Below, one piece after another: positions 28,933-35,538 of a DNA stretch of 64,000 bases. Position 1 is the stretch's first letter. Each line of letters opens with the position of its first letter. The DNA is taken from assembly GCA_050186825.1 (NCBI GenBank), contig JBFWYD010000006.1:1-64000 (forward strand), given 5' to 3'. The notes below the pieces were generated by a model, which saw only the letters and a program-made list of their open reading frames with translations, searched no databases and was not told where the DNA came from. A program made the position numbers and the translations under genes. This stretch comes from NORP233 sp050186825 (GTDB lineage Bacteria > Planctomycetota > J058).

Positions 28933-30063
28933 ATGACCCAAGCCCGGCGCCTGCTCCCAGGCGCGACCCAGTTCGTGATGCGGCGGACCGCGGGGCGCCG
29001 CTTCTACCTGCTCCCCACCGAGAGGACGAACGAGATCACGAGCTACGGCTTCGGCCTCTCGGCCAGCCGCTACCCCGCCGTGCGCGTGCTCGCCACCATG
29101 TGGCTGAGCAATCATTGGCACGGAGGGTTCGTGGACGCTCCGGTGATCTCGCTGCTCCCCGACTTCCTGCGCAACCTGCACTCACTGACCGCGCGCGCGC
29201 TGAACGCGCATCTCGGCCGCGGCGAGAACCTGTGGCGCGTGGGCGGCTACAGCAACGTCGAGGTGCGCACCGAGCACGACCTGATCGAGCAGCTCCTCTA
29301 CGTCTGGTGCCAACCGGTCGCGGCCGGCCTGGTCGCGAGGCCCGAGGACTGGCCTGGCTTCAAGCTCCTCCCCGAGGACTTCGGCGAGACCTTCACCTTC
29401 AAGCGCCCCAAGACCGCCTTCTTCGGCGCTCGCAAGCCAAGGGACCACGTCCCCACCGAGCCCGCCGCCCGCGCCCGCGAGCTCAAGGAGCGCAAGCAGG
29501 CGGACGAGGAGGCCCGCGCCCGCCGCCGCCGTCAGGACCGCAAGCGAGGCCGCGGTCGCCGCCGCTCGAACCAGCTCGAGCGCGAGCGCCTGCGCTTCCA
29601 GAACACAGGCGAGGCCCCGCGCGAGAGCCAGAGCTCCCTCCCCGACGAGGTCACCTTCACCGTCGGCGTCCCTCCCGGCTGGGAAGACCGCCCGCTCGAG
29701 GAGACCCGCGCCCACTTCCGCGCCCTCCTCGACGCCCGCGTGGCCGAGATCATCCGCCTCCGCGAGGAGACGGGCCTCACGAGCTTCCTCGGCGTGGACG
29801 CCGTGCTCGAGCAGAGCCCCTTCGCCGCCCCCGGCGACACCTGGCCCAGCTTCAAGCTCGACCCCCGCATCGCCGCCAAGGACCGCGCCCTTCGCGCCAC
29901 CCTCCTCGGCGAGCTCCGCGAGTGGCGCCGCCGCTACCAAGACGCGCGCAAGGCCTGGTCCCAGGGCAAACGCGACGTGATCTTCCCGGCCGGCAGCTAC
30001 GAGCTCCCCCGCTACCACGCCGCCCGCGTCGAGCGCGCGCCCCTGCCCTCCCTCCTGATCTGA
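28933..30063 (+). CDS. REP-type (Y1, HUH) transposase
   Basis: 376 aa with AGGAGG six bases before the ATG. The HUH single-strand nuclease core is present: LSNHWHGGF (His61 and His63), the helix LLPDFLRNLHSLTARALN, NLWRVGGYSNVEV, and LLYVWCQPVAAGLVARPEDWPG with candidate nucleophile Tyr123. It lines up with the Y-I-x-x-N-P-V-R-A-G-L-V segment of IS200/REP-associated transposases. Behind it lies a basic Arg-rich linker (about 195-215) and a long C-terminal extension of unknown role. Such enzymes nick at short hairpins. No flanking left and right ends of an IS200-like element could be defined, so it may be a domesticated, single-copy RAYT. Confidence 0.8.
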   Translation: MTQARRLLPGATQFVMRRTAGRRFYLLPTERTNEITSYGFGLSASRYPAVRVLATMWLSNHWHGGFVDAPVISLLPDFLRNLHSLTARALNAHLGRGENLWRVGGYSNVEVRTEHDLIEQLLYVWCQPVAAGLVARPEDWPGFKLLPEDFGETFTFKRPKTAFFGARKPRDHVPTEPAARARELKERKQADEEARARRRRQDRKRGRGRRRSNQLERERLRFQNTGEAPRESQSSLPDEVTFTVGVPPGWEDRPLEETRAHFRALLDARVAEIIRLREETGLTSFLGVDAVLEQSPFAAPGDTWPSFKLDPRIAAKDRALRATLLGELREWRRRYQDARKAWSQGKRDVIFPAGSYELPRYHAARVERAPLPSLLI

Positions 30064-30073
30064 GCCTCACCGC

Positions 30074-30092
30074 CCCGGGCGAGGAGCCCGGG
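30074..30092. terminator. Hairpin after the transposase gene
   Basis: CCCGGGC-GAGGA-GCCCGGG forms a perfect 7-bp stem starting 11 bp after the transposase stop. It may end transcription or be a transposase-linked hairpin; there is no clear U-tract. Confidence 0.4.
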
Positions 30093-30179
30093 CCCAACCG
30101 CCCTGCTCAAAGCTCGCCGCCCAGCGGCCGGGCCCGCCGCTACGTACGCGCCCCCGCTCACGGCCCCGGCATCAGTTCC

Positions 30180-30509
30180 CTACCTAAGCCCTCCCGCCGC
30201 CTGGCGGCCGGTGCCGGTGACCTTTACCGTCGGAGGGGTATAGGGCCAAGACGCGCGGACGGAGGAGGGGTATAGGGCCAAGACGGCCTCGTGGAGCGAC
30301 GTTGTGTCGTGCCTGAGCGCGAGCACCGCCACCAAGGCCGTGGCGCCGAGCAGCGGGCGCGCGTAGCGCGGGGCGCCGCCCTGCTCGGCTGCGAGTTCAC
30401 CCTCGGCGCGGCGGACCGCGCGCGCCGAGCAGCCGCAGGCGCGCATGACCTCCTTGCGGGAGGCGCCGGGTGCCGGGTGGGCCCGCAGATAGTCGAGGGG
30501 GTCTGTCAC
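30180..30509 (-). CDS. Small hypothetical protein with an HTH-like N-terminus
   Basis: 109 aa from GTG. Residues 1-40 (DYLRAHPAPGASRKEVMRACGCSARAVRRAEGEL) look like a winged-helix or MarR-type recognition unit: SRKEVMRACGCSARAVRR reads as helix-turn-helix. A short hydrophobic stretch follows (LLGATALVAVLALR). The last third is encoded by two copies of a GAGGGGTATAGGGCCAAGAC repeat (about 30233-30285), so the reading frame may run into repeat sequence and the true end is doubtful. It could be a decayed gene. Confidence 0.4.
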   Translation of the reverse strand: MTDPLDYLRAHPAPGASRKEVMRACGCSARAVRRAEGELAAEQGGAPRYARPLLGATALVAVLALRHDTTSLHEAVLALYPSSVRASWPYTPPTVKVTGTGRQAAGGLR

Positions 30510-30591
30510 GCGCCGAGACTCTACAGCCCTCGCTCGGCCCGAGCGAGCGGGCCCCTACGCCGCTCGCTCGCCTCTCTTGCCGTGGGCTCCC

Positions 30592-31641
30592 TCAGCAGCA
30601 GGCCCCACCCGCGGCCGGCGGCGCGCCCGCGCCCACCGGCGCCGGGCCGCAGGGGAAGAGGCCGAAGTGCTCGAGCGGCGCGGTCACCGTGAAGCCGCGC
30701 CCGAGGCGCGTGTCCGAGAGCATGCGCGCCGTGTTGCGGCACACGGGCGCGGGGCGGCCGCGCTCGAACACGTGGTGGTCGTCGAGCAGGTAGCGGGCGG
30801 GGCAGCGGGGGAAGGCGCCGGTGTAGGTCGCGAGCTGGCCGTAGTCCTCGCAGCGGCGGTCGAGGGCGGGGTCGAGCTTCCAGGCCCGGCAGGTGATCGA
30901 GCTGAAGGTGATCGGCAGGCCGGCCGCCTCGCGCTGGAGCACGGCGCGCTCGACCACGCGCGCGTCGCGGAAGCCGTGCTCCTCGAGCAGGTCGAACCAG
31001 TCGTGCTCGTAGAGCGCGCCGCCCAGGCACTCGGCCACCAGGCGCGGGTCGGCGCGGATCGGCTCGGGGACGCGCCGGTCGGCCACGATGTCGCTCACGT
31101 AGAGCTCGCCGCCGGGCTTGAGCACTCGCCGGATCGTGGCCAGGACCAGGTCCTTGCGCGGCGAGAGGTTGATCACGCAGTCCGAGATCACGAGGTCGAT
31201 CGAGGCGTCCTCGATCGCGTCGGCGGTCTCGATCAGGCCCTCGTGGAAGGTCGTGTTCGGGCGCGGGAAGCCGAAGCGCTCGGCCACCAGGGGGGCGTTG
31301 CGGCGCGCGACCTCGAGCTGCTCGGGCGTCATGTCCACCCCGTGGACGTGGCCCTCGGGCCCGACGAGGCGGCTGAGGATGAAGGCGTCCACCCCCGCGC
31401 CCGAGCCGAGGTCGAGGCAGGTGAGCCCGCGCAGGTCGTCCTCGGGCAGCGGGCAGCCGCAGCCGTAGTGGCGGCGCACGACCTCGTCGGGGAGGAGCGC
31501 GAGGGTGTCCTTGTGGTGGGCCGCCGTGGCCGTCGTGCAGCAGGCCTGCTCGCTCAGGTCGGCGCTGCTCTGGAGGCGCCGTCCGTAGTAGTCCTGGAGG
31601 AAGGCGCGCGGGTCCGCGTCGAGCGGGGCGGGGACGATCAT
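30592..31641 (-). CDS. arsM: ArsM-like arsenite/metal methyltransferase
   Basis: 349 aa; GGAG lies six bases before the ATG. The SAM-binding core is CLDLGSGAGVDAFILSRLVG (75-94) followed by GHVHGVDMTPEQLEVAR and VISDCVINLSPRKDLVLATIRRVLKPGGELYVSDIV. This is the UbiE/ArsM pattern including the conserved Cys of SDCVINL. Thiol residues expected for As(III) binding are present: YGCGCP (Cys61, Cys63) and SSITCRAWK. Extra Cys pairs sit at 34-35 and at the very C-terminus. It would methylate trivalent arsenic in the cytoplasm. No arsR or efflux gene is nearby. The extended C-terminus (about 265-349) is unlike short ArsM proteins, so another thiophilic substrate is possible. Confidence 0.78.
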   Translation of the reverse strand: MIVPAPLDADPRAFLQDYYGRRLQSSADLSEQACCTTATAAHHKDTLALLPDEVVRRHYGCGCPLPEDDLRGLTCLDLGSGAGVDAFILSRLVGPEGHVHGVDMTPEQLEVARRNAPLVAERFGFPRPNTTFHEGLIETADAIEDASIDLVISDCVINLSPRKDLVLATIRRVLKPGGELYVSDIVADRRVPEPIRADPRLVAECLGGALYEHDWFDLLEEHGFRDARVVERAVLQREAAGLPITFSSITCRAWKLDPALDRRCEDYGQLATYTGAFPRCPARYLLDDHHVFERGRPAPVCRNTARMLSDTRLGRGFTVTAPLEHFGLFPCGPAPVGAGAPPAAGGACC

Positions 31642-31701
31642 TGGCTGCTCCTCATCCCTCTCCAGGGAGGGCGCGTCTTGGCAACTCGACGCGGCGGGAG
31701 C

Positions 31702-32430
31702 ATGCTACTGCCCGTGACCTCCGGCTACGTCCACACCGGACCCTGCGTGTATCGCCCCGAGGAGCGCTGGGCGCTGCGCATGCTCCCCGCGCCGCGCGAC
31801 GACCGGCGCTACGAGGAGCTGCTCGACGCCTCCCATCGCCGCTCGGGTTGGGTGGTCTACAAGCCGGTGTGCCGCAGCTGCCAGGCCTGCCGCCCGATCC
31901 GGATCCCGGTCGAGCGCTTCCGCCCGAGCAAGAGCCAGCGGCGCGTGCTGCGCCGCAACGAGGACGTCCGCCTCGAGATCGGCCCGCCCGAGCCCACCCG
32001 CGAGAAGCTCGACCTCCACAACCGCTTCGTCGCGGCCCGCTTCGACCGGGGCGACTCGCGCTTCGAGACCCTCGAGTCCTACGAGGAGGTGTTCGGCGCC
32101 TCGCCCGTGAGCACGCGCGAGATGCGCTACCGCCTCGACGGCCGGCTGGTCGGCCTGGGCCTGATCGACCTGCTCCCCAACGTGGTCAGCTCGGTCTACT
32201 TCTACTTCGACCCCGAGGAGGACCGCCGCAGCCTCGGCACCTTCTCGGCGCTCCAGGAGGTCGAGCTGGCCAAGACCACCGGGCGCGGCTTCGTCTACCT
32301 CGGCTACTACATCGACGGCTGCCGGGAGATGAGCTACAAGGCGCGCTTCCGCCCCTGCGAGCTCTTGCACCCCGACGGCGTGTGGCGCGACTTCGCCCCG
32401 CCGCCCCTGCCCCTCCCCCGCGCGACCTGA
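31702..32430 (+). CDS. bpt: Aspartate/glutamate leucyltransferase (N-end rule aminoacyl-tRNA-protein transferase)
   Basis: 242 aa, standard Bpt length. Diagnostic features are the N-terminal CVYRPEE region, the cysteine cluster CRSCQACRPIRIPVERF, the QRRVLRRN segment, and the GNAT-like C-terminal half with YFYFDPEE, SLGTFSALQEVELA and YLGYYIDGCREMSYKARFRP. The enzyme adds Leu from leucyl-tRNA to proteins starting with Asp or Glu, marking them for ClpS/ClpAP. The ATG at 31702 has GGGAG only one base away; the GTG at 31713 is an alternative. It is divergent from the arsM-like gene, with 60 bp between them. Confidence 0.92.
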   Translation: MLLPVTSGYVHTGPCVYRPEERWALRMLPAPRDDRRYEELLDASHRRSGWVVYKPVCRSCQACRPIRIPVERFRPSKSQRRVLRRNEDVRLEIGPPEPTREKLDLHNRFVAARFDRGDSRFETLESYEEVFGASPVSTREMRYRLDGRLVGLGLIDLLPNVVSSVYFYFDPEEDRRSLGTFSALQEVELAKTTGRGFVYLGYYIDGCREMSYKARFRPCELLHPDGVWRDFAPPPLPLPRAT

Positions 32431-32518
32431 AGCGCAGGATGCCGAGCGGGCACGCGAGGGCGCGACTCAGAGAGCGCGGGCGCCAGGGAGTGCCCGCTCG
32501 ACCTCCTGGCTTCAGGTC
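32424..32518. terminator. Long imperfect hairpin overlapping the end of bpt
   Basis: Left arm 32424-32453 (from GACCTGAAG to GAGCGGGCAC) and right arm 32490-32518 are inverted copies differing at a few positions, separated by 36 bp. The bpt stop codon lies in the left arm. A transcription terminator or a dispersed palindromic repeat are both possible. Confidence 0.5.
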
Positions 32519-32767
32519 ACTAGGCGGCGGCGGATCGCTCCGTGCAACCGCGGTGGAAGGTGCGAGGGGGCAGCGCCCGACCACGCGCTCCGGAGCAGGC
32601 GCCCCGTCGAGGCGCCCGGCAGCGCACGCTGACGCCGTGCACGAGAGCGCCAGCGCGCTGAAGATTAGGCTGACGCCGTCCGCGAAGGCGCCAGGGCGGA
32701 GCGAGAGCAGGCTGGCGCGGGGCCAACGTAGAGCAGGATAGGCTGACGCCGTGAACGAGCTGACGCC
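32519..32767. other. Non-coding repeat region upstream of the acyltransferase gene
   Basis: Together with the preceding hairpin this makes a gap of 337 bp without a gene. The motif GGCTGACGCCGT or a close variant recurs near 32629, 32668, 32742 and 32760, and short hairpins such as GGCGCC-CCGTCGA-GGCGCC (about 32598-32616) are present. The last two copies form an exact 17-bp tandem repeat running over the next start codon. Confidence 0.5.
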
Positions 32768-32776
32768 GTGAACGAG
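32743..32776 (+). repeat. 17-bp tandem repeat spanning the acyltransferase start codon
   Basis: CTGACGCCGTGAACGAG occurs twice without a gap (32743-32759 and 32760-32776). Each copy contains a GTGAACGAG that could begin translation. Only the second is in frame with the gene, since the period of 17 is not a multiple of three. No good Shine-Dalgarno sequence precedes it. Confidence 0.65.
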
Positions 32777-33550
32777 CACCTGCCCCCGCCGCCGGACTTC
32801 GCGCTGCTGCGCCGCCTCGACCGCCTGTTCCCGGCCTACCGCGCCTACTTCCGCGCCGAGCTCTTGGGCTTCGACCGCCTGCCGCCCGGGCCCGCGCTGC
32901 TGGTCGGGAACCACAACGGCGGCTGGGTGATGCCCGAGGCCCCCCTGACCGTGCTCGGCTACCACCGCGCCACGGGCTTCCAGGACCCGCTCACGATCCT
33001 CGGCCACGACACGGCCTTCGCGCTCCCCGGGCTGCGCCGCTTCACCCGCGCCTGCGGCGGGACGCCGGCGCGCCCCGAGAGCGCGCTCGCGGCGCTGGCC
33101 GCGGGGCGGCGCGTGCTCGTCTACCCCGGCGGCGACCACGAGGTGATGCGCCCCAGCCGCGACCGCGACAAGGTGGACTTCGGCGGGCGGGCGGGCTTCG
33201 CGCGGGTCGCCCTGCGCGCGGGCGTGCCGATCGTCCCCGTGGTGTGCGCCGGGGCCCACGACGTGTGGTGGGTGGTCGCGCGCGGGGCGCGGATCGCGCG
33301 CTGGACCCGGCTCGACCGCTCGCCCCTGCGCCTGGGCGTGTGCCCGGTCGCGATCTCCTTCCCCTGGGGCCTCGGCCCGGGCTTCCTCCCCTTCTTGCCC
33401 TTCCCCGCGCGCGTGCGCGTCGAGGTCGGCGCAGCGCTCCACCTCGAGGGCGACCCCGACGACCCGCGCGCGGTGCACGCGGCCGCGCGCCAGGTGCTCC
33501 GCGCCATGCAGGCCCAGCTCGACCGGCTGGTCGCGCCGCTGCGCGTGTGA
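32768..33550 (+). CDS. PlsC-like acyltransferase (lysophospholipid/diacylglycerol acyltransferase family)
   Basis: 260 aa from GTG. The acyltransferase fold shows motif I as LLVGNHNGGWVMPE (NH kept, the usual Asp four residues later absent) and motif III as VLVYPGGDHEVMRP, the PGG form seen in DAGAT-like members. GVPIVPVVCAGAHDVWWV follows, as in PlsC motif IV. It would transfer an acyl chain to a lipid acceptor at the inner membrane; which one is not evident. The start lies in a 17-bp tandem repeat. Its stop overlaps the GTG of the SLOG gene. Confidence 0.75.
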   Translation: MNEHLPPPPDFALLRRLDRLFPAYRAYFRAELLGFDRLPPGPALLVGNHNGGWVMPEAPLTVLGYHRATGFQDPLTILGHDTAFALPGLRRFTRACGGTPARPESALAALAAGRRVLVYPGGDHEVMRPSRDRDKVDFGGRAGFARVALRAGVPIVPVVCAGAHDVWWVVARGARIARWTRLDRSPLRLGVCPVAISFPWGLGPGFLPFLPFPARVRVEVGAALHLEGDPDDPRAVHAAARQVLRAMQAQLDRLVAPLRV

Positions 33551-34005
33551 GCGTGCGCAAGGTCGTCTCGGGCGGCCAGACCGGGGTCGACCGCGCGGCC
33601 CTCGACGCCGCGGCCGCGCTCGGGCTCGAGCGCGGGGGGTGGTGCCCGCGCGGGCGCCGGGCCGAGGACGGGGCGATCGCAACCAGCTATCCGCTGCGGG
33701 AGACCCCGCTCGCCGACTACGCCCAGCGCACCGAGTGGAACGTGCGCGACAGCGACGGGACCCTGATCCTGGTCGCGCGCGAGCCGTTGAGCGGCGGGAC
33801 CCTGCTCACCCGGGAGCTCGCGATCCGCCTGGGCCGGCCCGTGCTGGTGGTGGAGCTCGACGGGCCGCCGCCGACGGAGAACGTCCGCGCCTGGCTGGCA
33901 GACAAGGAGACCCTGAACGTGGCCGGCCCGCGCGAGAGCGGCTGCCCGGGGATCTGGGCCCGGGCGCGCGCCTTCCTCGAGGCGCTGCTCGGGGGGTCCG
34001 GGTAG
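33547..34005 (+). CDS. YpsA/SLOG-fold putative molybdenum carrier-like protein
   Basis: 152 aa from GTG. The N-terminal KVVSGGQTGVDRAALDAA with GWCPRGRRAEDGAI and SYPLRETP is diagnostic of the circularly permuted YpsA-like SLOG family, also annotated as putative molybdenum carrier protein. NVRDSDGTLILV and SGGTLLT follow, and VLVVELD with NVAGPRESGCPGI closes the domain. The fold binds a nucleotide-like ligand; the function is not established. It is translationally coupled to the acyltransferase and ends 3 bp before the convergent exbD stop. Confidence 0.85.
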   Translation: MSVRKVVSGGQTGVDRAALDAAAALGLERGGWCPRGRRAEDGAIATSYPLRETPLADYAQRTEWNVRDSDGTLILVAREPLSGGTLLTRELAIRLGRPVLVVELDGPPPTENVRAWLADKETLNVAGPRESGCPGIWARARAFLEALLGGSG

Positions 34006-34008
34006 CGC

Positions 34009-34518
34009 TCAGCGCTCCGGCGCCGCGAACGCCACCTCCTTCAGCCCGGCGCGCACGACCTCGTTCAGGGCCGAGATCGCGTACTGGGTGGGCACCTGGG
34101 GCCGGACGTCGAGGATCACCGGCAGCGGGTCCGGGCCGCGATGCAGCGCCTTCAGCTCGCCGAGCCGGCGCTGCAACCGCGCCCAGGCCGGCGAGCTCGA
34201 GGGCTCCGCGCCGCGCGGGAAGTCCTCGCGCTCGCTGAGGGTCTCGCCGCCGACCTTGACCACCACGTGGCCCTCGTCGGCGCGGGTCGGGCGGCCGTCC
34301 CGGTCGTGCCAGGCGAGCAGGACCCGGACCTCGGTCAGCTTGACCTCGGTGGGCTGGCCGCCCAGGCCGCGGTCCTTGGGCAGGAAGGCCTCGATCGCCC
34401 CCTCGGCGGTGCGGAACTTGGTCGCGCAGATGAAGAAGATCAACAGGTTGAACACGATGTCGATCATGGGGCTCATGTCGATCTCGAGCTCGGGACCGGC
34501 CTCGGACGTGCGGCGCAT
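34009..34518 (-). CDS. exbD: ExbD/TolR-family biopolymer transport protein
   Basis: 169 aa. One N-terminal membrane helix with the ExbD signature IDMSPMIDIVFNLLIFFI contains Asp20, the residue that carries protons in this family. A periplasmic domain follows (LDVRPQVPTQYAISALNEVVRAGLKEVAFAA). GGAGG lies five bases before the ATG. With ExbB/TolQ it would use the proton gradient to drive outer-membrane or cell-wall work. No exbB is in the window, so it must work with a partner encoded elsewhere. The insertion between helix and C-terminal domain is longer than in E. coli ExbD. Confidence 0.88.
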   Translation of the reverse strand: MRRTSEAGPELEIDMSPMIDIVFNLLIFFICATKFRTAEGAIEAFLPKDRGLGGQPTEVKLTEVRVLLAWHDRDGRPTRADEGHVVVKVGGETLSEREDFPRGAEPSSSPAWARLQRRLGELKALHRGPDPLPVILDVRPQVPTQYAISALNEVVRAGLKEVAFAAPER

Positions 34519-34607
34519 GGCGACCTCCAGGGCCGCTCACACCGCTCCGGGGACGCTGGTTCCGCGGTCCTAAAGCCACTCGCTGCCGACCCTCGCGCCT
34601 GCCGGTC

Positions 34608-34624
34608 CGGAGTGGCATACTCCG
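34608..34624 (+). promoter_or_regulatory. Inverted repeat before the succinate dehydrogenase operon (possible operator/promoter)
   Basis: CGGAGT-GGCAT-ACTCCG has 6-bp arms and lies 68 bp before the first sdh gene, in the divergent gap with exbD. The centre GGCATACT resembles an extended -10 box. A regulator site overlapping the promoter would fit. Confidence 0.35.
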
Positions 34625-34691
34625 CACCCCTTCGAACCCCCCCGACCCATGAAGCGGTCGGACCAGAGCTGCGGGAAGCAGAGGCGACGCG

Positions 34692-35531
34692 ATGGCTGAA
34701 GGCGTCAAACTCCCCACCGCGGGTCCCCTCCCGGGCGGTCATCACGACTGCACCGGGTGCACCCTGCGCCAGGACGACTGGAAGACCGGGCCCATGCTCA
34801 CGGTCTTCGTGTTCCTGAGCTTCATCGTCTACTCGACCTGGGCGGCCTTTCAGGGCGAGCACTACTTCGTGCACAATTACCTCTCGCCCTTCTACTCGCC
34901 CTGCGCGTTCACCGACGCGGCGCGGGCGGGCAGCGTGCCCGTAGCGCACGCCTGGTTCGGCGCCAAGCCGAGCTGGTATCCGGCCTTCCTGCCCTTCTCG
35001 CCGGCCTTCTTCATCCTGATCTTCCCCGGCGCCTTCCGCTTCACCTGCTACTACTACCGCAAGGCCTACTACCGCTCGTTCTGGGCCAACCCGGTCGGCT
35101 GCGCGGTGGTGCCCTTCCGCAAGGGCCTCTACAAGGGCGAGACCAGCCTGCTCTTGTTCCAGAACCTGCACCGCTACGCGCTCTACTTCGCGATCATCTT
35201 CATCGGGATCCTCTATCACGACGCGTACCGCGGCTTCTTCAGCCCGAGCGGCAAGCTGGGGATCGGCGTCGGGAGCATCGTGCTCACGCTCAACGCGACC
35301 TTCCTGGCCTGCTACACCTTCGGCTGCCACTCCTTCCGCCACCTGATCGGTGGCCGGCTGAACTGGTTCTCCGAGAGCCCGGTCGGCCACGGCTTCTGGA
35401 AGGGCGCCACCTTCCTCAACGAGCGCCACATGCAGTTCGCCTGGCTGAGCCTGATCTGGGTCGGGCTGACCGACGCCTACGTGCGCTGCGTGTCCATGGG
35501 CCTCATCCACGACCTGAACACCTGGGGCTAG
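34692..35531 (+). CDS. sdhC: Succinate dehydrogenase membrane anchor subunit
   Basis: 279 aa, single large anchor of the type seen with three-subunit enzymes. About five membrane helices (near 36-53, 100-120, 158-176, 190-210, 246-266) and several helix-associated His residues (QNLHRYAL, FGCHSFRHL, NERHMQFAW) could bind haem. A short Cys/His N-terminus (HHDCTGCTL) is unusual. It anchors SdhAB and passes electrons to quinone. It is the first gene of sdhCAB; sdhA starts 7 bp later. Confidence 0.82.
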   Translation: MAEGVKLPTAGPLPGGHHDCTGCTLRQDDWKTGPMLTVFVFLSFIVYSTWAAFQGEHYFVHNYLSPFYSPCAFTDAARAGSVPVAHAWFGAKPSWYPAFLPFSPAFFILIFPGAFRFTCYYYRKAYYRSFWANPVGCAVVPFRKGLYKGETSLLLFQNLHRYALYFAIIFIGILYHDAYRGFFSPSGKLGIGVGSIVLTLNATFLACYTFGCHSFRHLIGGRLNWFSESPVGHGFWKGATFLNERHMQFAWLSLIWVGLTDAYVRCVSMGLIHDLNTWG

Positions 35532-35538
35532 CGAAGAC

